Source: UBA4416 sp044238845
Lineage (GTDB): Bacteria; Bacteroidota; Bacteroidia; B-17B0; Aurantibacillaceae
NCBI GenBank assembly: GCA_044238845.1
Contig: JBIICN010000018.1
Coordinates: 1 to 64,000, forward strand
Reading direction: 5' to 3'
Length of the DNA stretch: 64,000 bases
Within the stretch, counting starts at the first letter, position 1, and each line of letters opens with the position of its first letter. Both the position numbers and the translations under genes were made by a program. Below are positions 49,327 through 57,671 of this stretch, piece after piece. A model generated the notes under the pieces. The model had not been told where the DNA came from. It was given only the letters and a program-made list of their open reading frames with translations, and searched no databases.

Positions 49327-49358
49327 GATTTAAGAATGAATCAAATAATTCTTAAATC
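49327..49358. repeat. inverted repeat GATTTAAGAAT / ATTCTTAAATC
   Basis: Perfect 11-base arms with a 10-base loop in the 80-base AT-rich gap between guaB and def. The word ATTCTTAAATCTA also occurs near 542-556. Low complexity; may act as a weak terminator or be spacer sequence. Confidence 0.5.
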
Positions 49359-49385
49359 TAAAATCATAAATCTAAAATTTACAGA

Positions 49386-49985
49386 ATGGTATTACCAATA
49401 GTTGTTTACGGCGATCCGGTTTTAAGAAAAAAATGTGTTGACATAGATAAAGACTATCCTAATTTGGAACAGTTTATTAAGGATATGTATGAAACCATGT
49501 ATGAAGCAAATGGTGTTGGTTTAGCAGCTCCTCAAGTTAATAAAGCCATTCGATTATTTGTAGTAGATGCATCTCCGTTTGCAGAAGTGGATGAAGATGA
49601 AGAACCAGAATTTACAGCTGAAGAAATGAAGCAAATGAATGGTTTCAAAAAAACATTTATCAATGCTCAAATATTGGAAGAAGTAGGTGAGGAGTGGAAA
49701 TTTAATGAAGGTTGTTTAAGTATTCCTAAAATTAGAGAAGATGTATTACGTAAACCAAAATTAACCATTGAATATTACGACGAAAAATTTAAAAAACATA
49801 CTGAAACTTATGATGGTGTCATTGCGCGTGTCATTCAACATGAATATGATCATATAGAGGGAGTTTTATTTACTGATAAAATCAATCCGTTTAAACGTAA
49901 ATTGATTAGTGGAAAATTGACTGATATTTCAAAAGGTAAATTTAGAGCAGATTATAAAACAAGAGTGTTCCAACCAAAAAAATAA
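49386..49985 (+). CDS. def: peptide deformylase
   Basis: 199 aa. Three PDF motifs: GVGLAAPQV, EGCLSIP (metal Cys) and QHEYDHIEG (HExxH with metal His residues and catalytic Glu). A 20-residue acidic insert (EVDEDEEPEFTAEEMKQMN) separates motifs 1 and 2, as in Bacteroidota enzymes. It removes the N-formyl group from new proteins at the ribosome exit. A TPR lipoprotein gene starts two bases after the stop. Confidence 0.95.
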   Translation: MVLPIVVYGDPVLRKKCVDIDKDYPNLEQFIKDMYETMYEANGVGLAAPQVNKAIRLFVVDASPFAEVDEDEEPEFTAEEMKQMNGFKKTFINAQILEEVGEEWKFNEGCLSIPKIREDVLRKPKLTIEYYDEKFKKHTETYDGVIARVIQHEYDHIEGVLFTDKINPFKRKLISGKLTDISKGKFRADYKTRVFQPKK

Positions 49986-49987
49986 TC

Positions 49988-50563
49988 ATGATACATAAAA
50001 TTGGATTTTTAATTTCAAGTTCAATGCTTTTTTTTTCTTGTGGAAATAATTCTTCATCCGAGCAAAAACAAGAAATTGTAAAAAAAGATACAGTTGTTGT
50101 TGCAGTAGATGAATGCACGAAGTTTTTAAATGAAGCCAAACGATTAGATAATATTTTACTAAAAGCAACGGAAGTTAATCCTCAAATTGCTGAACAAGCA
50201 ATCAAAGCATTTTATGAATTTTCAGCTAATTGTAAAACGGATACATTAGCGCCAGTATTTTTAATTAAAGCAGGACAAATTGCTCAATCAGTCAAAAAAT
50301 ACACGCAAGCGCAAGCTTTTTTCACGAAGTGTATTGATGATTTTCCTAATTTTAAAAGTAGAGGAGCAGCTATGTTTTTATTAGCTCAACTGTACGATGA
50401 TGCCTTTATTTTAAATAATGAATCCGAGGCTAGAACAATTTATCATCAAATACTTCGCGAATATCCTAAAAGTTCTTATGCAAATGATGCAAAAGCTTGT
50501 ATTCAAAATTTAGGAAAATCGGATGAACAATTAGTTGAAGAATTTTTAAAGAAAAACAAATAG
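49988..50563 (+). CDS. lipoprotein with tetratricopeptide-like repeats
   Basis: 191 aa. Signal with lipobox LFFSC (Cys at about 18), then a Ser/Glu-rich linker and helical repeats (AEQAIKAFYEFSANCKTDTL, IAQSVKKYTQAQAFFTKCID, ARTIYHQILREYPKSSYAND). The layout resembles YfgM/BamD-like TPR lipoproteins of the periplasm. It follows def by two bases and probably shares its transcript; no functional link is implied. Confidence 0.78.
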   Translation: MIHKIGFLISSSMLFFSCGNNSSSEQKQEIVKKDTVVVAVDECTKFLNEAKRLDNILLKATEVNPQIAEQAIKAFYEFSANCKTDTLAPVFLIKAGQIAQSVKKYTQAQAFFTKCIDDFPNFKSRGAAMFLLAQLYDDAFILNNESEARTIYHQILREYPKSSYANDAKACIQNLGKSDEQLVEEFLKKNK

Positions 50564-50586
50564 CACTTACAATTTATTTTGAGCAT

Positions 50587-50621
50587 AAAAAAAACCGATA
50601 CATTTTTGTATCGGTTTTTTT
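50587..50621. terminator. bidirectional intrinsic terminator
   Basis: Perfect 12-base arms AAAACCGATACA and TGTATCGGTTTT around TTTT, with A run before and T run after. It lies between two convergent genes (50563 end and 50637 end). Confidence 0.9.
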
Positions 50622-50636
50622 ATAGTTGTTTTATAT

Positions 50637-51401
50637 CTATGCTTCTTCTGAAGCAATTAAGTTAGGATCTACCATGATACGACCACAGTGTTCGCAAACT
50701 AATATTTTTTTGTTCATTCTAATATCTAATTGTTTTTGAGGTGGGATTTTATTGAAACAACCACCACAAGCATCACGTTCAACTGGAACAACTGCTAAGC
50801 CGTTACGAGTATTTGCACGAACTCTTCTATAAGCATTAATTAAACGATCTTCAATTCCTTCGCAAGCTTTTTCAGAAGCAATCATTAATTCTTTTTCGTC
50901 TTTCTCTGTTTCAGCAATGATTTCATCCAATTCAGATTTTTTTAATTTTAAATCTTTTTGACGTTCAGAGAAATCATGTTGAGATTTTTCAACAATTTCA
51001 GATTTAGATTCGATTGCAAATTTATATTCTTTTAAACGTTTCTCAGCTAATTGAATTTCTAAATTTTGGAACTCAATTTCTTTAGTAATTGCATCGTATT
51101 CACGATTGTTTCTTACTTTTCCTTGTTGAGCTTCGTATTTTTTGATGTTTGCTTTAAAGTCTTTAATTGCTTGCGTTTTTTCAGCAACTTGCTCTTCTAA
51201 TTCTTTTAACTCTTGAGATAAATTATTTACACGAGTTTCTAAACCAGCAACGCTATCTTCTAAATCTTGAACTTCAAGAGGTAACTCTCCACGAACCGTA
51301 CGGATACGATCAATTTTTGAATCGATAATTTGTAATTCATATAAAGCACGAAGTTTTCCTTCGATAGATGCATCAATTTTTTCTTTGATTTTAGCGCACA
51401 T
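50637..51401 (-). CDS. zinc-ribbon coiled-coil protein (CdsZ/DUF164 family)
   Basis: 254 aa. Residues about 25-195 form a long heptad-rich helical hairpin (LETRVNNLSQELKELEEQVA). The C-terminal C4 zinc ribbon has CGGC and CEHC pairs around PPQKQLDIRMNKKILV. The family occurs next to NIF3-like genes, as here (three-base gap). Its role is not established; a nucleic-acid or RNA-associated function is suggested for relatives. Confidence 0.88.
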   Translation of the reverse strand: MCAKIKEKIDASIEGKLRALYELQIIDSKIDRIRTVRGELPLEVQDLEDSVAGLETRVNNLSQELKELEEQVAEKTQAIKDFKANIKKYEAQQGKVRNNREYDAITKEIEFQNLEIQLAEKRLKEYKFAIESKSEIVEKSQHDFSERQKDLKLKKSELDEIIAETEKDEKELMIASEKACEGIEDRLINAYRRVRANTRNGLAVVPVERDACGGCFNKIPPQKQLDIRMNKKILVCEHCGRIMVDPNLIASEEA

Positions 51402-51404
51402 AGT

Positions 51405-52499
51405 TTAAAAATAATTAACTGGGTTAGTGTTTGTTTCCGTTAAATAGCTTGCAAAAGTAGGAAATTTATTTGATATAATCTCATAAAAAATTTCGGGAGT
51501 AAATTGCTCACTTTCATAATGACCAATATCGGCTATCAAAATACGGTTTTCGGCATCAAAAAATTCGTGATATTTAAAGTCTGAGCTAATATAAATGTCT
51601 GATTTTAAGTTAATTGCATTTTTTAGCAAAAAACTTCCACTGCCACCACAAAGCGCTACTTTTTGTATGGATTTATTTAATAACGGAGTATGTTTAATAA
51701 GTTTTAACATAAAAACGGACTTTAAGCGCTCCAAAAATTCGATTTCCGATATGGGAGTCTCTAATTCGCCTACCATACCTGAACCAATATTTTGGTAGGT
51801 GTTTTCTAATTGGTAAATATCATAAGCTACTTCTTCGTAAGGATGATTTTGTTTTAAAGCTGAAATAATTTGAGTTTCCTTAATGGTTTCAAAAATCACT
51901 TCCAAACGGGTTTCTTTTTCTAGACTTAATTTTCCTTTTTCTCCAATAAATGGATTTGAATCGTCATTTCCTCTAAAACTACCAGTTCCTTCTAAAACAA
52001 AACTGCAACTATCGTAATTACCAATATTACCAGCGCCTACATTAAATAAACTTTCTTGAACTTGATTTAAATGTGTTATAGGTATAAAAGTGACTAACTT
52101 TTTTAAATGTGATTTTTTGGGGGCTAAAATTTGAGTGTTTATTAAACCCAATTTATTAGCGATTTTTTTATTCACTCCTAATTTTACATTATCTAAATTG
52201 GTGTGACACGCATAAATGGCAATGTTATTCTGTATGGCTTTAATAATCGTTCTTTCCACGTAATTATTGCCATTTAATTTTTTTAAACCTCCAAAAATAA
52301 TAGGGTGATGAGCAATAATTAAATTACATTTTTTTTGAATTGCTTCCTCTACAACCGCTTCTGTACAATCTAAACAAAGTATAGCACCTGTCACTTCTTG
52401 CTCTTTATGTCCCGTTAATAAACCGCAATTATCATAAGATTCTTGGTAGGCTAGGGGGGCAAATTTTTCTATTTCATTTATGATTTCTTTAAGATGCAT
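51405..52499 (-). CDS. NIF3-like dinuclear-metal-centre protein (GTP cyclohydrolase type 1 type 2-like)
   Basis: 364 aa. Metal-binding segments: SYDNCGLLTG at the start, LIIAHHPIIFGGLKKL, and ADIGHYESEQFTPEIFYEI near the end, with GGSGSFLL in between. An insertion domain of about 130 residues between the halves matches the larger YqgN/NIF3 forms. The proteins form hexamers with two metal ions per subunit; the reaction is unproven. Paired with CdsZ downstream. Confidence 0.9.
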   Translation of the reverse strand: MHLKEIINEIEKFAPLAYQESYDNCGLLTGHKEQEVTGAILCLDCTEAVVEEAIQKKCNLIIAHHPIIFGGLKKLNGNNYVERTIIKAIQNNIAIYACHTNLDNVKLGVNKKIANKLGLINTQILAPKKSHLKKLVTFIPITHLNQVQESLFNVGAGNIGNYDSCSFVLEGTGSFRGNDDSNPFIGEKGKLSLEKETRLEVIFETIKETQIISALKQNHPYEEVAYDIYQLENTYQNIGSGMVGELETPISEIEFLERLKSVFMLKLIKHTPLLNKSIQKVALCGGSGSFLLKNAINLKSDIYISSDFKYHEFFDAENRILIADIGHYESEQFTPEIFYEIISNKFPTFASYLTETNTNPVNYF

Positions 52500-52508
52500 A
52501 ATTTTGTA

Positions 52509-52847
52509 TTAATTAAGGTGTATGTCAATATGATTTGTTCTTTCGTTTCTGATTTTGTAGCCATTAGAATCCGTTGAGCCACTATCGGATTTACAGATTA
52601 CCGCATATCTATATTTTTTATTGATAGTGTTATATTTAAAGTCAAATACAAAATGTCCACTTTCATCAGTTTTCCCTTTATCTATAAAGCTTTGAGGATA
52701 AGAAGATGCGGTTTGATAAACTAATAAAGTTAGACTAGCATTTTTAATTGCATTGTTATATTTTGAATAAACAGTTCCTTCAACTTGAGTTGATTTTCCG
52801 CAGGAAATAAAACATAATATAATTACTATCGATGCTAATGTTTTCAT
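52509..52847 (-). CDS. small lipoprotein with a carboxypeptidase-regulatory-like domain
   Basis: 112 aa. The signal MKTLASIVIILCFISC has the lipobox FISC with Cys at 16. The mature part is one transthyretin/CarboxypepD_reg-like beta domain (VEGTVYSKYNNAIKNASLTL, GKTDESGHFVFDFKYNT). No active-site residues. It starts one base after the tag gene's stop (on the minus strand) and is followed by the NIF3-like gene. Function unknown. Confidence 0.75.
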   Translation of the reverse strand: MKTLASIVIILCFISCGKSTQVEGTVYSKYNNAIKNASLTLLVYQTASSYPQSFIDKGKTDESGHFVFDFKYNTINKKYRYAVICKSDSGSTDSNGYKIRNERTNHIDIHLN

Positions 52848-52848
52848 T

Positions 52849-53409
52849 TTATTTTTGAACCTCTTTAAATCTACTACAGCTAACTAAATGATCATTAACC
52901 ATACCGGCAGCTTGCATATAGGCATAGCAAATAGTTGAGCCAACAAAAGTGAAGCCTCGTTTTTTTAAGGCTTTGCTCATCGCATCCGATTCAGGACTTG
53001 TTGCACGAATTTCGGAAGATTGTTTGACTTTGGTAACAATAGTTTTGTAATCCGTAAATTGCCATATGTATTTATCAAAGGATCCAAACTCTTGTTGAAT
53101 CTCTATAAATGCTTTGGCATTTTTAATAGTTCCCGTGATTTTTAATTTGTTTCGAATAATGCCTTCATTTTGCATTAATTCTAAGGCTTTTGCTTCGTCA
53201 AATTTGGCTACTTTTTTGACGTCAAAATTGGCAAAGGCTTTTTTAAAGTGTTTGCGACGATGTAAAATGGTTTTCCAGCTCAAACCTGCCTGAAATGAAT
53301 CTAATACAATAAATTCAAAATGTTTTTTATCATCATGAACTGGTGTTCCCCATTCATTGTCATGATAGTGAATCATTTGTTCGTCGTTAGCTGGCCAAGT
53401 ACATTGCAT
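52849..53409 (-). CDS. tag: DNA-3-methyladenine glycosylase I
   Basis: 186 aa. Tag family features: N-terminal CTW zinc Cys (MQCTWPANDEQMIHYHDNEW with the conserved HDNEWG), the recognition loop FQAGLSWKTILHRRKHFKKAF, and a C-terminal FVGSTICYAYMQAAGMVNDH ending HLVSC with the zinc ligands His and Cys. The enzyme removes 3-methyladenine from alkylated DNA. First gene of a minus-strand operon running tag, lipoprotein, NIF3-like, cdsZ. Confidence 0.94.
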   Translation of the reverse strand: MQCTWPANDEQMIHYHDNEWGTPVHDDKKHFEFIVLDSFQAGLSWKTILHRRKHFKKAFANFDVKKVAKFDEAKALELMQNEGIIRNKLKITGTIKNAKAFIEIQQEFGSFDKYIWQFTDYKTIVTKVKQSSEIRATSPESDAMSKALKKRGFTFVGSTICYAYMQAAGMVNDHLVSCSRFKEVQK

Positions 53410-53570
53410 ACGTATTAAGAATTATGTTTTTACATATAAGAAAATAGAAAAACTACTGTATTCTATAGTTAATAAAGAAAATGATTTTTTACATAGATAT
53501 TAAAAACGGAGTTTGTATGTCTGTTTTTATTACTTAAAAAGACTATAAACGTTTGGTTTTATATTTAATG

Positions 53571-54050
53571 TTAAGCAAACCATGCTTTAAACGTATCATA
53601 AAAAAATAGATAAATAAAGTAAAGTACAAAACACCAACCAATTGCAGATAAACTTAAATATAAAATCACTTTCTTTTTGTCTTTGTAAAAACGTTCTGCT
53701 AAAAAAGCACCTATTGGTATAGATAAGAAAATAGGAGTAAGAATAGCAATTCCAGTTAATCCAAAGCGGTGTTTAATTCGAATGACTCTTCTATTAAACT
53801 TTGTAAATATTTTTTTAGGATGTTTGGTTGAAAACATGCCTTCTTTTAAATTATCCCACCATTTTAAAATACCAGCAAATAAATAGGTAAATAAAATAGA
53901 TCCAAACACGGCACCTGTGCAACTGCTTACAAGTGCTAGTACATAATTTGACTTATAAATGGCAATTACAGTTGGTATTCCAATTTTTGATAATGAAATG
54001 GTGCAAGCTAATGCAGCCGATATAAATTTCCAGATTTCAGTACTATTCAT
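53571..54050 (-). CDS. integral membrane protein, unknown (possible small multidrug-export-like)
   Basis: 159 aa with about four hydrophobic segments (ACTISLSKIGIPTVIAI, LALVSSCTGAVFGSILFTYL, FGLTGIAILTPIFLSIPIGA, VILYLSLSAIGWCFVLYFIY). A basic cytoplasmic loop (KHPKKIFTKFNRRVIRIKHR) precedes the second pair. The LTGIAILTPIFLSIPIGAF segment vaguely resembles PF06695-type small export proteins, but I would not rely on it. It lies 25 bases downstream of upp in the same direction. Confidence 0.7.
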   Translation of the reverse strand: MNSTEIWKFISAALACTISLSKIGIPTVIAIYKSNYVLALVSSCTGAVFGSILFTYLFAGILKWWDNLKEGMFSTKHPKKIFTKFNRRVIRIKHRFGLTGIAILTPIFLSIPIGAFLAERFYKDKKKVILYLSLSAIGWCFVLYFIYLFFYDTFKAWFA

Positions 54051-54075
54051 TGGTTTTTAAGAACAAGAAATGATT

Positions 54076-54726
54076 TTATATTTTTTCTCCAAATGCTAGG
54101 TCGCCAGCATCTCCTAATCCTGGAACAATATATGAATGAGCGGTCAACTCTTCATCAATAGCACCGCTCCATATTGTAAAGTTTTTATTAGGCATGTTTG
54201 TTTTTACAAATTCAATGCCTTCACGGCTACTAATGGCTGAAACTATATGGACATGTTTTGGAGTACCTTTTGCTAAAATAGCTTTGTAGGCTAATACTAT
54301 AGATGACCCAGTAGCAATCATGGGATCGCATAAAATTAATACTTTATCATTTAAATTAGGACTTGATACATATTCAACATGAATATCAAAAGTGTTGTCT
54401 TTATGATGTCTTCTGTAAGCCGAAATAAAAGCGTTTTGAGCTCTATCAAAATAATTTAAAATTCCTAGGTGCATTGGTAAACCAGCACGTAAAATAGTTG
54501 CAATTACTGGTTGAGAAACTAAATGACTTGTTTCTGCAATACCAAGAGGCGTTGTTGTTTCTTTGGTCTCATATGCTAATGTTTTCGATATTTCGTAACT
54601 CATAATTTCACCAATACGTTCTAAATTTCTACGAAAACGCATGCTGTCTTTTTGAATAGTGATGTCTCTTAATTCAGCAACGAACTGATTGAAAATTGAA
54701 TTTTGTGTAGATAAAATATGTATCAT
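54076..54726 (-). CDS. upp: uracil phosphoribosyltransferase
   Basis: 216 aa. Type I phosphoribosyltransferase with the PRPP loop DPMIATGSS preceded by KVLILC, the ILRAGLPMHLGIL region, and the uracil-binding C-terminal IVPGLGDAGDLAFG. The enzyme salvages uracil to UMP. Bacteroidota forms carry the extra N-terminal stretch seen here (ILSTQNSIFNQFVAELRD). Transcribed toward the membrane protein gene. Confidence 0.95.
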   Translation of the reverse strand: MIHILSTQNSIFNQFVAELRDITIQKDSMRFRRNLERIGEIMSYEISKTLAYETKETTTPLGIAETSHLVSQPVIATILRAGLPMHLGILNYFDRAQNAFISAYRRHHKDNTFDIHVEYVSSPNLNDKVLILCDPMIATGSSIVLAYKAILAKGTPKHVHIVSAISSREGIEFVKTNMPNKNFTIWSGAIDEELTAHSYIVPGLGDAGDLAFGEKI

Positions 54727-54808
54727 AATAGCAAGGATTTAGTAAATATACTAGGTCGTTTATACGATGTCTAATGTATCATTTATAATTTAAATTTTAT
54801 AATATTTT

Positions 54809-55705
54809 TTAAATAGACTCTTTACTTTTTCGGCTAGCCAAATACACTCCCGAAATAATTAAGGAAGCCGAAATAATTTTAATGACCGTTAACTCATCCT
54901 TGCCTAAAGCAATAGCAATAATGGTGGCTAAAAAAGGTTGCAAATAAATGTACATACTAACTACTGACGAGCTTAATGTCTTTAAAGCGAAGGTATTTAA
55001 TAAATAGGCTAAAAAGGTAGTAGCCACTACTACAAATGCCATGGCAAATAATGTTTGTGAGGAGAGTGAACTCCATTGAACATTTAATAAATCAGGCATT
55101 CCAAAGGGACAGATATAGATAAATCCAAACAAGAAAATCCATTTCATCACTGTAACTGTTTGGTATTTTTGCATGTATGGTTTTACCATTACTACAAATA
55201 CAGCCCATGATAAAGAATTTATTAATGTCATAATATCACCCACAATTGTTTCGCTGCCAATAGCAAAAGAGCCATGTGCTTTAAAGAGTAGGAGAGTTAA
55301 AGCACCAATAACACCAAATCCTAAACCTGTTAATTTTAAGGTGGTGATTTTTTCTTTAAATACAAAAATGGTAAACAGCATTACCGCAATGGGGTTACTT
55401 ACCATTATAATAGCTGAGTTTATAGGTTTAGTTAAGCTTAACCCATAAATAAAAAAAGCTTGGTTTACTGCTACACCAAATAAAGCTAAAAGCATCATTC
55501 GTTTTAAATCGTTGGTTTCTACTTTTTCTTTTTTAGAAAACAAGGAAAGTGTCCAAAATAAAATCAAGGCGCCTGTAATTCGCATCATTACTAAACCTAA
55601 GGGTTTAATATATGTTGGCATTAAATCTTTAGCAATCGAATAATTTAAAGCATAAATGACTTGCGCTGCAAATAATGAAATATGGGCTTTTAAAGAAGAA
55701 TTCAT
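54809..55705 (-). CDS. EamA/DMT-superfamily transporter
   Basis: 298 aa with ten hydrophobic helices in two EamA halves. Typical landmarks are AQVIYALNYSIAKDLMP in the first helix, PINSAIIMVSNPIAVMLFTI, and in the second half SLSWAVFVVMVKPYMQK and VSMYIYLQPFLATIIAIALG. Metabolite or drug exporter or importer of unknown substrate in the inner membrane. Divergent from the BtuF-like gene with 41 bases between. Confidence 0.88.
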   Translation of the reverse strand: MNSSLKAHISLFAAQVIYALNYSIAKDLMPTYIKPLGLVMMRITGALILFWTLSLFSKKEKVETNDLKRMMLLALFGVAVNQAFFIYGLSLTKPINSAIIMVSNPIAVMLFTIFVFKEKITTLKLTGLGFGVIGALTLLLFKAHGSFAIGSETIVGDIMTLINSLSWAVFVVMVKPYMQKYQTVTVMKWIFLFGFIYICPFGMPDLLNVQWSSLSSQTLFAMAFVVVATTFLAYLLNTFALKTLSSSVVSMYIYLQPFLATIIAIALGKDELTVIKIISASLIISGVYLASRKSKESI

Positions 55706-55746
55706 TTCGTATTGGCAAATATGCAGTATTATTCTGAAATTAGCGC

Positions 55747-56538
55747 ATGCTTTTTACCGACCAATTAAATAATATAATTGATTTACCTAATTTCCCAAAA
55801 CGCATTATCTCCATTGTACCTTCTCAATCTGAACTGTTATGGGATTTAGGTTTAAGAGAAGAGCTGGTGGGGATTACTAAATTTTGTATTCATCCTCAAC
55901 AGATGTTTAAAAGTGTTGAAAGATTTGGTGGTACTAAGACTTTAAACTTAGATAAGATACGTGCCTTAAAACCAGATGTGATTATTGGGAATAAAGAAGA
56001 AAACGAACAATCACAAATTTTGGAGTTGCAGAAAGAGTTTCCGGTATGGATGAGTGATATTTTTACCCTACAAGACGCTTTACAAATGATAGAAGGCATT
56101 GGTGCTTTAGTAAATAAAACTCAACAAGCTCAAACTATTAAAAATACGATCCAAACATCATTTTTAAATTTGCCACATAAACCACAAAGCGTCTTGTATT
56201 TAATTTGGAACAAGCCATATATGGCTGCTGGCAAAGGCACCTTTATTGGTGATATGTTAAGTAAGATTGGATTGCAAAATGCGACTTTGAGAGCCTCAGC
56301 CACCGATAACATGAATCGTTATCCTGAATTAAGTATAGAAGATATAAAAGCATTAAACCCAGAGCTTGTTTTTTTATCATCCGAGCCTTATCCTTTTAAG
56401 CAAGAGCATATGGATGAACTGCAACAACATTTACCAACATCAAAAATTATTTTAGTAGATGGCGAAATGTTTAGTTGGTATGGGACTCGTTTAATAAAGA
56501 GTAGAGCATATTTGAATGAAATTATGGAATTAATTTAA
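55747..56538 (+). CDS. BtuF-like (periplasmic-binding fold) protein without signal peptide
   Basis: 263 aa of the helical-backbone metal/vitamin-receptor fold. Landmarks: RIISIVPSQSELLWDLGL, LKPDVIIGNKEEN, and the second lobe VLYLIWNKPYMAAGKGTFIGDML. Homologues bind cobalamin or iron chelates outside the inner membrane, but this protein starts directly at the domain with no signal or lipobox, and no ABC permease or ATPase is beside it. It may act in the cytoplasm or be a scavenger of another type. No cobalamin riboswitch is in the short leader. Confidence 0.8.
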   Translation: MLFTDQLNNIIDLPNFPKRIISIVPSQSELLWDLGLREELVGITKFCIHPQQMFKSVERFGGTKTLNLDKIRALKPDVIIGNKEENEQSQILELQKEFPVWMSDIFTLQDALQMIEGIGALVNKTQQAQTIKNTIQTSFLNLPHKPQSVLYLIWNKPYMAAGKGTFIGDMLSKIGLQNATLRASATDNMNRYPELSIEDIKALNPELVFLSSEPYPFKQEHMDELQQHLPTSKIILVDGEMFSWYGTRLIKSRAYLNEIMELI

Positions 56539-56559
56539 GGTTCTTTCTTATAAAGAAAC

Positions 56560-56595
56560 AAAAAACCTACTTTGATATTTCAAAATAGGTTTTTT
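56560..56595 (+). terminator. intrinsic terminator
   Basis: Arms AAAAACCTACTTTGA and TCAAAATAGGTTTTT with one C-A mismatch and a four-base loop, then T. It separates two convergent genes. Confidence 0.8.
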
Positions 56596-56619
56596 GGGAA
56601 AATTATAGAACTTAAAAAA

Positions 56620-57567
56620 TTATTTATATGTAGGGCGGTTAATACTATGTCCTAGAGCTTTTCCATAACCAGGGCTAGTATTAAAACGTAGGCTAAACTC
56701 TAAACCACCTTTTGCTTTTGATGCTCCTGCTAGTTGTGATGTGTTTACATCATAGCTCACGCAAATTGCATACATATCATATTGAAATAATAGAGTTGGG
56801 ATAATAGCATCACCCACACGATAAAAAGCACCTAAAGCAATAGCACATGGTTTTTTAATGCCTGTGTAAACTGATTGGTCTTGAATGATATATTTGAATA
56901 AAGAACCTATACTAATTTCTTGATTAGGACCTTGACGCATATATAAGGCACTTGGAACAATGGCAATACCAGTATTTTTAATTCCAATGTCAAAATTACC
57001 ATGTAATGCAAATTTTACAAATTGTTTATCACCACTATTCACAAACGAATACTTTGGCATGTTATAGTGAAAAGCAGAAAAACCAATATCAAATTTTGTC
57101 CCATCTTGTGCGCTAATATAACGTTCGCTACGAGCATAATGGTAGGCTAAACCGCCAACAAGATCTGCTTGCATTAGTGAGCTACGAGGAACTGATTCTC
57201 CTGAAGAAATGGAAGGGTCGTGATTTGAACCATTATATTGACTTTCCCATTGCAATTTAGATGGATTTATTGTTCGGTAATTGACACCTCCACCTATTCC
57301 GGCCGAAAATTTAGTAAACTTACCAGTTTTTACAACGGTATTAAACCCAAGGTTTACTAATAAAGAACCTAATCCGGCGTCACCTGCTTTATCTTTATAA
57401 ATACTTAACGACATACCTGTGTATGCTTTTTTTAACTTTAAATGTTTCAAGGCTCTTTCAATACTAATTCCAAAAGTTTGAAAAGGACTAGTAACGCTTG
57501 CCCATTGATTTTTATAGTTAGCAATAATTCGTGTATCAAATGCTGTACAACTCATCGCAGGATTCAA
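56620..57567 (-). CDS. PorP/SprF-family T9SS outer-membrane protein, reading frame broken near the N terminus
   Basis: 315 aa as an intact frame from a TTG. PorP/SprF features: LNPAMSC near the start (family LNPAYAG), YKNQWASVTSPFQTFGIS, GLGSLLVNLGFNT and the closing GGLEFSLRFN. The expected N-terminal segment is present in DNA but split: the same frame upstream reads VAQDIHFSQFNETPVLLNPA with no start codon, while a signal peptide MKKIILTSIILL (ATG 57647) is in another frame. One missing base around 57614 would join them. SprF-like proteins anchor the type B protein encoded upstream. It may be a pseudogene or a sequencing error. Confidence 0.82.
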   Translation of the reverse strand: MNPAMSCTAFDTRIIANYKNQWASVTSPFQTFGISIERALKHLKLKKAYTGMSLSIYKDKAGDAGLGSLLVNLGFNTVVKTGKFTKFSAGIGGGVNYRTINPSKLQWESQYNGSNHDPSISSGESVPRSSLMQADLVGGLAYHYARSERYISAQDGTKFDIGFSAFHYNMPKYSFVNSGDKQFVKFALHGNFDIGIKNTGIAIVPSALYMRQGPNQEISIGSLFKYIIQDQSVYTGIKKPCAIALGAFYRVGDAIIPTLLFQYDMYAICVSYDVNTSQLAGASKAKGGLEFSLRFNTSPGYGKALGHSINRPTYK

Positions 57568-57647
57568 TAAAACGGGTGTTTCATTAAATTGTGAAAAGTG
57601 TATGTCTTGCGCAACAAGATGATACTCGTTAAAATTATTTTTTTCAT
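57568..57647 (-). other. out-of-frame signal-peptide segment of the PorP/SprF gene
   Basis: ATG 57647 reads MKKIILTSIILLRK and then runs into TGA after 27 codons. The next frame continues the real protein (VAQDIHFSQF). A one-base insertion between TTG-TTG and GCG would restore a normal exported protein. Confirm by resequencing. Confidence 0.65.
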
Positions 57648-57671
57648 AGTTTCTATTTATAAAATTTTAAT

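Noticed and set aside
55706..55746. Cobalamin riboswitch upstream of the BtuF-like gene
   Set aside because: The intergenic gap is only 41 bases and no B12-box is visible.
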